Shown: piece after piece, positions 10,214 through 19,643 of the stretch
Position numbering within the stretch: position 1 is the stretch's first letter
Layout: each line of letters begins with the position of its first letter
Assembly (NCBI GenBank): GCA_027475525.1
Contig: JAMWFC010000088.1
Span: forward strand, 12,757 to 76,756
Source: Macrolepiota albuminosa
Lineage: Eukaryota > Basidiomycota > Agaricomycetes > Agaricales > Agaricaceae
Direction: 5' to 3'
DNA: 64,000 bases
The notes under the pieces: model-generated
Seen by the model: only the letters and a program-made list of their open reading frames with translations
Database searches by the model: none
What the model was told of the DNA's origin: nothing
Program-made: the position numbers and the translations under genes

Positions 10214-11070
10214 CATACGGCGGGCAAGACGAAGTTACTTTTTTCCTTGGTCCAACCAGACTCCGTGGACCTGCGTAGGCCTCTGTGGATGTCCGCTGGT
10301 GTCCTGCGCAGGCCTGGGAGGGCCCACGTAGGTTTGAGTCCGTCGACGTACGTCTGCGTGGATGTCCGCTGGTGGCTTGCGTAGGCCTGCGTAGATTTTC
10401 AGGGCCCTTTCGTGGACGTACGCTGGCGTCGGGGGTGGGAAAAGGATGGAAGGGGAGACGTGCAGCCTCGAGTTATTGCGGGGAGGAATGGAGAGGGGAG
10501 GGAAGTGGGGAACCTCGAGGAGGGTTTATTCATGCCATGAAGTCCGCCAATGGAGGAGGTTTTCACTCGTGTGCTGATGCCCGCCGGCGGCCGCTGACGC
10601 ACATTGACGTCCGCTAGTGTCCGCTGGCATCTGCTGGGCCTGCGTGCACATGTGTGTGCCTGCCTTTTATTGATCCACTGGACCGTGTCATACAGCACAT
10701 TGTGACACGTCCGCGGCTCTGTATTCTACGGCACTGTGGGGACTGCTCCGCTCCAGTGTAGCGGACTCCGCTGGACACGTATGGTACGGCACAAAGCAGG
10801 CTTCCATACAACGTATGACATGTACCATTGTGATGCCCTACCCTGATAGAGGTGGCAGGGGGTGGCTTTGACTCAGTGCCGGGTTTCATCATAGTAAGTG
10901 GGGGGCGTGATAGTAACACAACACAGAGAGTAACAAGAGATAGGCCATGTAACCCATACGTGGGTCAAAAATGATGTCCAAGAAATTTGGAAATGGTATG
11001 CTGTTTCACAGTGTTACGCAAAGTCTCTTTGGTTCAGTCCAAGCTAGCAGAGCAGCACACTCCCATAACC
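10214..11070. other. Non-coding: end of the KDZ region and start of a copia remnant
   Basis: 10270-10760 is GC-rich and holds repeated GTCCGCTGGTG/GTCCGCTAGTG and CGTAGGCCTGCGT words but no credible gene. From about 10,900 to 11,070, read on the minus strand, the sequence continues from the copia primer binding site into what would be a 5' untranslated leader; no gag frame follows. Confidence 0.5.
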
Positions 11071-11413
11071 TGTTGGAATCTGAACCAATGGGACCTAGAT
11101 AACACAGATACTTGTAAGTATCCTAATCCTCAGCTTGTGTTATAACAACTCATATTCTGTACCTAAATAACACAGATACTCATAAGTATCCTAATCTATG
11201 GTACAATTAGTCCATGCATAAGTTTGTAGGTAATGATGTCTACTCACCCTCAGCTTGTGTTATAACAACTGAGGGTGTCGTCCATTTAGTATCGCAATAT
11301 ATACTCTGTTTCTGCTTTGTCTGCATAGGTATGATGAGTGTGATAAGTGTGAAAGAGTGATCGCACCTCTTTGATCATGTGCTTACAGTGTCCATTGTCC
11401 ACAGATCTCAACA
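11071..11413 (-). mobile_element. Copia-type LTR with adjoining primer binding site
   Basis: Read on the minus strand, this 343-bp unit starts TGTTGAGATC and ends GATTCCAACA, followed at once (11070 downwards) by GGTTATGGGA. That string matches the complement of the anticodon loop of initiator methionine tRNA, the primer site used by Drosophila copia. Inside lies a hairpin, CACCCTCAG...CTGAGGGTG (11243-11278), also present in the LTR at 61,756. The rest of the element is missing, so this is a 5' LTR with a truncated interior. Confidence 0.75.
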
Positions 11414-11755
11414 GAATAATAGTTACTTCTATTCAGACTGAGGATCAGACTCTGATGTAGTCTATATATGACAGGTTCTTGTAGTACGGATTCCAACATG
11501 CAGGAGTGACAAGATGTGCAGCAATACCCAACAAATTGGGGCTCAAGAGAAAATAGGGCAACTCATTATATGAGGGCCTTCAGAGATGTTTGATATTGAT
11601 GGCAGTTGTCAATAGCCACTGACTCACTTCAAGTCAAATCTATAAATCTTGTGTTTCTTCTTTCTGATCACATTGTCATGAGATGTGAGTCCACTAGTCC
11701 TAAGAACAATACTACACCTACCCTGATGTGTGGATGACCCCTTCAGTCAGACAAA
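11414..11755. other. Unassigned spacer
   Basis: No gene, structured RNA or repeat partner recognised between the copia LTR and the gypsy fragment. Confidence 0.5.
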
Positions 11756-12556
11756 ATTGATTTCTTGATGAAGAACACTGGAGAGGCCATGAGGGACTTT
11801 GAAGGGCAGATACATCCAGTTTGTCCTGCTTCTTGGGTGCAAGCAGATAAACCTTGCAGTTGGCAGCCTTTGAGTCTTGCAGAAGCTCAATTGTGTAGTC
11901 TCACTGCTTGCATTCTGGGAGGAAGTGAAACAAGGCCTTGGAGAACATGTCTTCAAAGTCATGGAGGTAGCTGGGGACCATGTTGTGGAAAGTCCAAACA
12001 GGGATGTTGGCTGTGAAAGCCTGGGCCAGCCATTGAGACATCATCTGGCTAGCACAAATCTCTTCTGTGGTCTCTAGAGCCCACATGGTAGCCCTTGATA
12101 GCCTTGTCTAGGAACTCTGAGTCTCTGGCCAGCAAGAACTCTCCTTTGCCTCCTTCGTTCTGCTTAGATTCCTCTCTGTCATGCCTGTCAGACTTATAGA
12201 GGGCCTCTCTAGGAGGGAACACCAGTGGTGGGGAGTCCAGGAGGTTGAGATTAGTGAAGGGGAGGTGCCTCACCTGGCATGCCCAGATAGCTGCACATTT
12301 CTGCACTGTAGTGCACCACTCCTTCTTTGCCTCCTGTGTGCAAGTGGCACAATGCTGGGGGCATCAGTTCATACTTACCTCTCCCTTGGTCCAGTCAATC
12401 TTCAGGTTGTGCTTCTGGAGTCAGGAGAACCCCAGGATCATGTCTTGCTTTCCAAGCCAGCTTTGTTGGAGGTGCTGTCAATGTTGTAGACCAGAATCAA
12501 AGAGGATAGGGGTCAAGTGGTGAGCTGTTGGTGCTCCATATAGTCAGCATCCAGGA
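11756..12556 (-). pseudogene. Ty3/gypsy fragment: protease end to reverse transcriptase start
   Basis: On the minus strand the frame runs from just after a retroviral-type protease active site (FLDADYMEHQQLTT) through the linker (TIWACQV-like, here AAIWACQVRHLPF, then PPLVFPPREALYKSD) to the start of a reverse transcriptase (KVYLLAPKKQDKLDV). It is cut by several stop codons and at least one frameshift. The linker and protease are clearly homologous to those at 14065-14550, so this is a second, diverged copy of the same gypsy family. It is joined head to tail to the next fragment near 12,556 without an LTR. Confidence 0.75.
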
Positions 12557-13272
12557 ACAGTCCCATGGCTCTGGCCACTCCACCACACCAGCCGCCTTGA
12601 CTGGGTCCATCTCAGCCATTCCATGAGAGATGATCAGTCCAAGATATTCAACCTTAGTCTGCTCAAACTCGCACTTCTCTGGCTTAAGATAGAGCTGGTG
12701 TTGGTGAAGACATTCCAGTACAATGTGCATAATCCAATGATGCTCCTTTAGAGTCTTGGTATAGATGAGAATATTGTCAAGGTATACATACACAACACCT
12801 TCTGCTATGAGGTCTTGGAAAATGTTGTTCATCATGGTCTGGAAGGTGGCAGGGCTATTAGCGAGGCCAAAAAACATTACCAGAGGTTCAAAGAGTCTAC
12901 GATTTGTTCAGAATGCTGCCTTCCACTCATCACCTTCTTTGATGCACACATTGTTGTAGTCCCAGCAGACATCCAACTTGGTAAAGTAGCACACACCTCA
13001 GAGGTTGTTGACAAGCTCTGAAATGAGTGGTAAGGGGTAGCAATTCTTCACAGTCATTGCATTGAAGACTTAGTAGTCCTGAACCAGATGTAGAGATCCA
13101 TCCTTCTTCTTAATGAAGAAGACTGGAGAGGCCATCAGAGACTTTGAAGGATGGATGCGACCAGAGTCTAAATTCTCCTGCAAAAAGGCATCAAGCTCAT
13201 CTTGTTCTTTGGGAGAGAGAGGATAGACCTTGCAGCTAGAGGGCTCAGCATTGGGTGTAAGCTCAATTGCAT
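12557..13272 (-). pseudogene. Ty3/gypsy reverse transcriptase fragment of the older host element
   Basis: Minus-strand coding for reverse transcriptase motifs: [60 protein letters not shown] and the catalytic region VYVYLDN, then KPEKCEFEQTKVEYLG. At least two stops interrupt it, one of them TGA where the family has CGA. It stops at about 12,557 within VVEWPEP, before the RNase H domain. It continues, across the solo LTR at 13278-13880, the protease part at 13886-14550 and is therefore one half of the older gypsy element split by later insertions. Confidence 0.8.
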
Positions 13273-13277
13273 GGTCC

Positions 13278-13880
13278 TGTCAGGGGACTCCTCATTTCTC
13301 ATTTCTTCCTTTTCTCACTCCTTATCTCTTCACTCTCTCTTCATTCATTCTCTTATTTCTTCTGACATTATTTCATTTTACTGTTTCTATTCTTTCAACA
13401 CTATCTGTTAGTACTACTTATTCATTCTCTTATTTCTTCTGACATTATTTCATTTTACTGTTTCTATTCTTTCAACACTATCTGTTAGTACTACTTTCAG
13501 CTCTTGAGATGCTCTGGTTCTTTAACTACCATTCAGACAAGTGTGGGCCCTTCAGCACCACTTCCAGACTGTTTATATAAGCTAGACTTTGCCTTTCCGA
13601 CTTCTAAAGTCCGGAGTTTTCCTGCCTTGTTTGCACAGTTGTTTGGTTAGTCAATTTTCAAGTTTTTAAGGTTTTGTTGTACTGTACAGTTGTTTCCCAT
13701 GCTTCAGAAGCCCCAGAAGCATCCAACCTGGCATAGGAAATCCCTAGACTTGTTCTCTTTGGATCTCCCTCTGCCAGGTGAGTAGTTATTATGATATTGT
13801 CAGTACATACTCTAATACACTTTGGATCTCCCTCTGCCAGCTGTGTGACTAAGCCACAGCCTCTAGAGGTTGCCCTTACA
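13278..13880 (+). mobile_element. Solo gypsy LTR with 5-bp target-site duplication GGTCC
   Basis: The unit begins TGTCAGGGGACTCC and ends TTGCCCTTACA. GGTCC stands directly on both sides (13273-13277 and 13881-13885), and removing the LTR with one GGTCC restores the reading frame of the surrounding gypsy linker, as the homologous copy at about 11,880-11,930 shows. It is the same family as the LTRs at 29837-30334 and 30923-31370, but stands opposite to the element it entered. Its 603 bp include a 77-bp duplication absent from both relatives, so its true length is probably 526 bp. Confidence 0.9.
13343..13496. repeat. 77-bp direct tandem duplication inside the solo LTR
   Basis: Copies at 13343-13419 and 13420-13496. 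The two sister LTRs at 29837-30334 and 30923-31370 have a single copy of this segment. Confidence 0.95.
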
Positions 13881-13885
13881 GGTCC

Positions 13886-14550
13886 CACTGCTTATGCTCT
13901 GGCAGGGAGTCAAATGATGCCTTAGAGAAAACATCCTCAAAGTCTTGCAGGTGATGAGGAACTGCATCTCAGAACAACTTAGGAGCAGAGTTAGCAGCAA
14001 ATGCCTGAGCTAGCTGCTGGGAAGTAGTTTGGCTAGCTCTAATCTCTGCTACAGTTGGTGGAGGTCATGATGTAGTTGCATAAATCCTATCACCTGTCTC
14101 AATAGCCTTGTCTGGAGACTCTGGGTCAGGAGCACATCCAAATTCACCCTCATGTCCATCTTCCATCTGAGCTTCACTCACTGCAGCTCGAACGTCCTCA
14201 TAGAGGGCCTCTCTATAAGGGAACACCAAGGGGGGAGGATCCAGTAGATCAAGGTCTGCAAAGGGGAGGTGTCCAACTTGGCAAGCCCAGATAGTAGCAC
14301 ACTCACAGACTGACTCTCTATGCTCCTCTCTAACTTCCTTGGCACATGTGGAACACAGTCGAGGGCAGCGGCTCATGCTCACCTTACTCTTGGCCCAGTC
14401 AATCTCAGGATTGTGATCATGCAGCCAGGAGAATCCAAGTATCATGTCCTGCTTTCCTAGGCTGGTGACTGCAAAGACAGCACGCTCAGAATGAGTCTGA
14501 TAATGAAGGACTAAATCCACTACTGAGCGGATGGATCCAGCTTCATTGAG
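13886..14550 (-). pseudogene. Ty3/gypsy protease (C-terminal part) and linker of the older element
   Basis: On the minus strand the frame enters at 14,550 with NEAGSIRSVVDLVLHYQT and goes through FAVTSLGKQDMILGFSWLHD, the ILG motif typical of gypsy aspartic proteases, into the linker ATIWACQVGHLPF and PPPLVFPYREALYEDV. Its upstream half, with the DSGAT active site, is at 28067-28492; the break is the insertion point of the 13.5-kb element. The joined frame is continuous across the target site. Confidence 0.85.
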
Positions 14551-14553
14551 CGT
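14550..14553. repeat. Target-site duplication (left copy), GCGT
   Basis: GCGT precedes the left LTR and recurs at 28063-28066 after the right LTR. Because the neighbouring base is shared with the LTR end, a 5-bp duplication is also possible. Confidence 0.75.
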
Positions 14554-15598
14554 TGATGACGCCAACTGTGGTTGGGTGCGCTGGACGTATACGCAGTACA
14601 ACGCCGTCTCCAGCGCCTGGCGTACGGGTTTGTGAGGAGTCCCAGCAGGGTCCCAGTGTGCTCGAGCAGAGGTGATGGGGTGATGCGCTAGACGATAGCG
14701 CCTCGGGTGCTACCTAGCAAGTGGTAAGCGTCGTAGTTTAGGAGAAGTTATAGAGAAAGAAACGAATAGCGCAGCGTAGCGTGCCCGTAGGTGGCACCGT
14801 AAATGACGAAGACGAGATAGACGAAGCTAGCGCCGAACTTGGTGACAAAGTCAGGCAGTGCTAGCGCGATTTGAACGCTAAGTGTAACTGGGTGTTCAAG
14901 AGGTTACGATTCGTTGTTATATACATGGCAAGTAGCTAGTTTTTATACTATGCGCTACGGTATTCCCAAAATAAGTCCATTGACGGCGCTACCAATTAGC
15001 GCCTCTCTTCGTGACTGTAGCTAACGGCCACCTGTCAACGGCGACCTGCAGCACATGGGTGATGGCGACCAACGGCGACTCTAGAACTACTTAGAAGTGG
15101 TACGAGTTTGCTCACTTTTTGATGTAATTTAATTGGCCATGCCATCCTGGGGTATGATTGGGGAATCCTCGACAGACGCCGTGAGCGCTAATTCCGGCGC
15201 TAAACATTGTTCCATCTTTTGATAGATTTAAATGTCGGGTCTGCGTGTATCCTGTCTCGTTCGTCATTGATTCCTTTAGACTTCTGATTGAGGTGCCTTG
15301 GTGATTGACAGCGCCAGTTGCTAACTCCTTTCAGTACTGATCAGGGTTTGGTCAGAGTCACCTCCCGCCGTTGTGCTAGCGCTATGAGTTCTGGGCCTTC
15401 TTTGGTCTTTAAAGTAACTGAGTGGAGGGCGCTGAGGGGCTGATACTGGGGATTGAGATGAATGGATAAGTCTTGCCATAGAGCACCCGCGCTAGGGCTG
15501 CTCTGTACCCAAGGCTGGTCGCTAGAGTCTCTAGTGTGTCAAGTGTTGGTCGGCCTATAATGTCCCTTGATGTGCTCAGTCTGAGTAGAAGCCTATCA
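14554..15598 (-). repeat. 3' LTR of the large gypsy element
   Basis: 1,045 bp from TGATGACGCC to AGCCTATCA in plus-strand reading, so the LTR has TG...CA ends on either strand. It aligns over its full length, without an indel that I can see, with 27018-28062. Confidence 0.95.
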
Positions 15599-15609
15599 TC
15601 TCCCCCCAA
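15599..15609 (-). other. Polypurine tract of the large gypsy element
   Basis: Read on the minus strand, TTGGGGGGAGA lies directly upstream of the 3' LTR, the expected place of the plus-strand DNA primer. Confidence 0.8.
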
Positions 15610-15686
15610 CTGAAAAATTGACTGTCCTCAGTCAAACGCCGTCATTAATTTGACTGCGCTACGGTCCGTATAATGCCGCCGGCGTG

Positions 15687-15696
15687 TTATAAAAGT
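15687..15696 (+). promoter_or_regulatory. TATA box of antisense gene 1
   Basis: GTTATAAAAG lies about 50 bp before the ATG at 15745, only 90 bp inside the element from the 3' LTR. Confidence 0.6.
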
Positions 15697-15744
15697 CGTT
15701 TTCAGCACTTCACCTTCCTGTGTTTTCCTTCCCATCTTTTCAGC

Positions 15745-18262
15745 ATGTCCACTCCTTTTGATGCCTCTGCTCTCCGCAATTTCTTGGCTAAGGCCTCCTA
15801 TTTATTTGATCGCGCCAAGTCTGTCGGTCCTGCCGATGCGCCACAAACCGTCCCTGGCATTATGCAACTCTATTGGTGCTGGCTCGTGGTCCGCGGCTCC
15901 GACAGTTCCTGGGAGCAGGGTGACGAGGTTCGCGAGTGGTGCGTGGCCCAGTACCGTGAGTACAAAGGTGCCGATTAGTTGCGCCCCTTCGCGGACCTTT
16001 TTGTAAGTTTCTAAGTTTGATTTTGGCTTTGTGGCACTAAGGTTCAGCGCCCATACTAGGCTCCCTCCTTATCCAACGAGATCGACACGTTGTTGGCTAG
16101 TACCGAGGTCAGCGAGGTAAGTCCTTCCTTTTCTTCCCCCTTTTTCCACTGTTAATCCTTGAGTAGTCGGTTGCCACGTCTCCCACCGTCGCCAGTCTTC
16201 CTACTGCCCCCTCGGCCTCTACTGTCCCTTCTGTCCCTACCGCCCCTCCTTCTTCGACTTCTGTTCTGCCTCCTTCCGTTCTTGGCAGCCCTTTTTGTGG
16301 CGCTGCTTCTTCCACTCTCCCTGCCCCAAGCGCTGCTCCTCCCGTTCGCACTGCCCCTCCCCATTCGGCCATCAAACGTATTGCCGTTTCTCATAGCGAG
16401 CCACGACCCAGCCCGACGCGCCCAACTTCCCACAGTCCTCCGCGTAATTTCGCCATTGTTATTGAACGAGCGCCCCCTGCTCATGCTAGTTCTCCCAAAC
16501 ATACCGTGCGTTCCTTCCCTATCTTCCTTAATCCATTTTTCTGACTTCTCCCCTTCCAGATCAATCTCCCTGCTCGTGTTCCCCCTTTGTATGTCGTAAG
16601 TGCTTTGCTCGTTGTCGCTAGACTTTAGCGCCTAAGTGTTAATGTCAATAGGCGCCTAACCAAACCATGTTCACCGACGCAGACCTTCGCGACCTTTTGC
16701 GTCTTCGCCGTGATACTACCGTCATTGATACCGGCATCCCGGCTGGTATCCAAGTACTGGGCAGCAAGAAGAAGGTTACTGTTGCGCCCTTGGAGCGTCG
16801 CGCGTTTAGGGCAAAGATTGGCGTGGTAAGCACTGGTTTGCCCATTAGTAGGTTCATGCCGTCGCTGATTTCTTTCTTAGTGTGACAAGTGTTGGTCTGA
16901 GAACGATCCTGAGGGCTGCTGGTTTCCTACCGCCTCTCTGCCTTGCTATTGGTGCGATGCGTTGAAACGAGGTTGCGCCTTCAACGGGATTCGTACTCGT
17001 GAATGTGGTAGGGACGCCATTATGCAAAGGAACTATGAGCGCGCGGTGTTGGTTCGTAACGCCCGGGACTTCGTGCTACAGCAACGTGATCTGGCGGCTA
17101 CTCACCAACCCACAGTAATCAGCGCAGCCAGCCTGGCGCTGCCGACTACCCAGGATGGTACTACCGTGGCGGCACCTTTTGCTCGCTCTCCTCGTCGTCC
17201 CGTTCTTTCGAAACGTAAGCCTGTTGTCGCGTCTCCTGGCAAAAGCCCTGGTAAGCGCCGCGAGCTAGCGCCTGCTACGCCTGTGGTTTTGTCTTCGACC
17301 GAGTCTTCTACGGATGAGGGGGAGGGTACTGAGAGGGATGCCGAGGGAGAGGATGATGATGAAGCTGAGCCCGTTGTTGATGCCGATGCGCTGTTGGCGG
17401 TACGCGCTCTCCTGCTTCGCCTTACTCCCCCTATCGCCGCTAACCCTCGTCAGAGTGGCCCCAGTGGTAACCAGTACGCATTTTCCTAACTTCTTTTTCT
17501 TCGCGTGCTAACTTCTTGACTGATAGGTCCCCCACTCCTGTTCCCGCCGTAGTGGCTATCCCTGCTGCCGAAGATGTCGTTATGTCTGACGCTGGCGCTA
17601 CCCCTGCCCCCGAGTCGGTTGCGGCTAGCGACACTCCGGTGGCTCTCCCTATTACTCCGTCCCTTACTCCTCCCCACAGCTCCCCTTCTTTTACTAGTAG
17701 TCGCGAGACTTCTGCGGCGCCGGAGTCCGAAGGAACCCTGGTGCCGGAAGGTGAGCGTCGTCGCCGCTGGAGATACTTGCCTCCCTACGGCATCCATCTT
17801 TCTTCCGCTAGAGCTATGTCCCCCGGCGACGAGCGCCATGAGTGGACACCCCGTGCACCTGTAACTGTCCGGGTACGTCTGTCTTTGTTCGTGCCCCATT
17901 TTCTCCCCTTTTTCTAATCTCCCAATAAGTTCGATCCCTTTTGGACGCCCCCTCCCGCCATGCGAGTTTCTGGCGATGCCTTCCCTTGGCTCGGGGACGA
18001 GTTCTCCTATCCCATTACTCCTCTCCGCCCCTCTGCCGACCTTCGCCAGCAACTTTGCCATATCGAGGATGCGACCGAAGTCGTTGGTCACGAACTTGCT
18101 AACCTGCATCCTCGCGTTTCCACCTTAGCTCGCCGCGAGCATCTCCTGCTCGAGCTCCATGACGATATTACAGCTGTGCTTGAGTGGCAAGCGAGTAACT
18201 CGATCCAGGACGGAGACTTGCTTCCTTTGGGCGATCCCGCCCTTCCCGAGTATGATCCGTAG
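15745..18262 (+). CDS. Antisense gene 1: eight-exon gene for a Cys-cluster protein inside the retrotransposon
   Basis: I do not recognise the family. Eight exons fit: 15745-16002, 16042-16116, 16167-16505, 16560-16595, 16652-16825, 16881-17473, 17527-17872 and 17930-18262. All seven introns are GT-AG, and every junction keeps one frame (2,154 nt, 717 residues). The parts in order are: an N-terminal domain of about 86 residues (MSTPFDASALRNFL); a Pro/Ser/Thr-rich linker of about 115; a compact domain (MFTDADLRDLLRLRRDT); a cysteine cluster with CDKC, GCWF, CYWC and GCAF spacing, plausibly zinc-binding; a basic stretch (KRKPVVASPGKSPGKRR); a strongly acidic stretch; and a C-terminal helical domain (LARREHLLLELHDDITAVLEW). 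This layout suggests a nuclear DNA- or chromatin-associated protein, as inference. Two TAG codons interrupt it (15976-15978 and 16057-16059), both one C-to-T change from CAG. Confidence 0.72.
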
Positions 18263-18363
18263 TTGCCGACCCTTAGCGCTTTAAACTTTTTGTGGACTCT
18301 ATCATTTGATACATACTTTGTAGTGTGTGATGCTAAAATAAACGCCCCCCTCTGCCTCAAATC

Positions 18364-18517
18364 GTCAGTTTGTAAGTAATCAAAAGAAAAATAAGTAAAA
18401 GGGGAAATGCTCAGTAGATCATCACAGCGCAAAAACCCCTGTCAGTTTGTAAGTAATCAAAAGAAAAATAAGTAAAAGGGGAAATGCTCAGTAGATCATC
18501 ACAGCGCAAAAACCCCT
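18364..18517. repeat. 77-bp direct tandem duplication
   Basis: Copies at 18364-18440 and 18441-18517 in the spacer between two antisense genes; the unit starts GTCAGTTTGTAAGTAATC. Confidence 0.95.
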
Positions 18518-18814
18518 TTGCCGATGCGGTCCAATAGCCAATATCGCGCCAGCCTAAGTAGAAAATAGGAACTGTCTGGAAATAAATAAGCGGATCCATG
18601 TAAGAAGTAGCACGTATAAAGAAATAGAAAACCAGTGATCACTTATGCCCGTTTAGTGCGGTTGTGAGTAAGCGCTGAACATCGAATGTCGATTCCCTTT
18701 TTGGAGGGACCCAGAATAAGTTAAACGCTTTTTGATTGGCTAGCGCTCCTGTTAGGGTCCTGGCTCCTTGAGAAAAGTCCTCCCATGCTGTCGCTAATCG
18801 AAACACTTCCCGTG

Positions 18815-18824
18815 TCCTATAAAT
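18815..18824 (+). promoter_or_regulatory. TATA box of antisense gene 2
   Basis: CCTATAAATT lies about 40 bp before the ATG at 18861. Confidence 0.55.
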
Positions 18825-18860
18825 TACTTATGCATCAACTCGATTCCATCAGTCTTCGCG

Positions 18861-19392
18861 ATGGCCACCCCGTCTGGTTGCATGTGGACTCGAAGCTGTG
18901 ACCGCGCCTATGTTACCATGGACCCTCCCACCTTTCTGGACTGGGCCACCTCGTTCTTTCATCATTACCCTCCCAAGGGTATTCCTAAGTTGGCTGACGA
19001 AGTAGTGGAGTTGGGTCGTTGCTGTCGGCTTCTGCGGGCTGCTTGTGAAATTTGGGAAGACTCATCCCCATTAACGCGTTTTGGTACAGAGGCCACTTGG
19101 AGTCAGGCTTTCCATGTGCGTGTCTTGCTATTCTTAGCACACTACAGTGCCCTTCTGACGGTCGCCCAAATCCAGGAAATTGCCACTGACGACACGGCGG
19201 ATCGTCTTCAACTTTTGATGGAGGAAAGCTATTACCTGGTTAGTGACTGAGCCATCACCTCGCCTTCTTCCGTGTCTAACGGCCCTTTTCTCCTAGTCCC
19301 CTCGCAAATATACCGGCGCTCGTCTCTTTCATGGTCCCTTTGAGGGGCCGACGGTTGTTAGCAAGCGTATTTCTTGGTTCGGCCCTTCTTGA
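18861..19392 (+). CDS. Antisense gene 2: small two-exon gene inside the retrotransposon
   Basis: Family not recognised. Exons 18861-19238 and 19297-19392 are joined over a 58-bp GT-AG intron (donor GTTAGT, acceptor TTCTCCTAG) and give 157 residues ending at TGA 19390-19392. The start MATPSGCMWTRSC is preceded by a TATA box. The segment FLDWATSFFHHYPPKGI, followed by ELGRCCRLLRAACEIWED, lines up with the N-terminal half of antisense gene 3 (MFFARLPPGGI, then YRLLLAMAQEWLVES), so the two genes look like paralogues. There is no signal peptide and no membrane segment; it is probably a small helical, soluble protein. Confidence 0.6.
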
Positions 19393-19595
19393 CCTGTCGC
19401 GTGTTGTTTTCCTTCCCCCCTTATTGTTTGAGTGAGGCGATCCCATCTTCTTCGCAGCGCCACCGGCCTAACATATTCCCAGCTTTTTGCTTCTTCTGCC
19501 GTAGTTATATGAAATACATCGTTGTTGTCGTGTCCTCGTGATGGTGCCGCATAAGTTCTGTTTCCTAAGTCCCTTCGACCCTGCATAATGTCGCT

Positions 19596-19605
19596 AGATA
19601 TATAT
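19596..19605 (+). promoter_or_regulatory. Possible TATA box of antisense gene 3
   Basis: GATATATATC lies about 40 bp before the ATG at 19644, the same distance as for the other two antisense genes. Confidence 0.4.
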
Positions 19606-19643
19606 CTGAGATTTCTGGGCCTAGCGTTGTTAAGTTCTTCGGA

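Larger units (their letters stand above)
1200..10760 (+). mobile_element. KDZ (Kyakuja-Dileera-Zisupton) transposon region, borders not resolved
   Basis: The region holds a KDZ transposase gene, a second spliced gene downstream and a long non-coding tail. What unites it is a dispersed word, TCCGCTG or its complement CAGCGGA with close variants, seen for example at 1274, 1281, 3299, 3333, 4724, 6643, 8996-9007, 9424-9480, 9684-9705, 10289, 10363, 10600-10635 and 10750. The word becomes rare outside this interval. I could not find matching terminal inverted repeats or a target-site duplication, so both ends are approximate and more than one insertion may be involved. Confidence 0.6.
18263..18860. 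other. Spacer between antisense genes 1 and 2
   Basis: Holds the 3' end region of gene 1, a 77-bp duplication and the promoter of gene 2. No further coding potential is seen. Confidence 0.6.

Noticed and set aside
16109..16502. Arg/Gly-rich minus-strand frames
   Set aside because: They mirror the Pro/Ser/Thr-rich exon 3 of antisense gene 1; the plus-strand splice model is much better supported.
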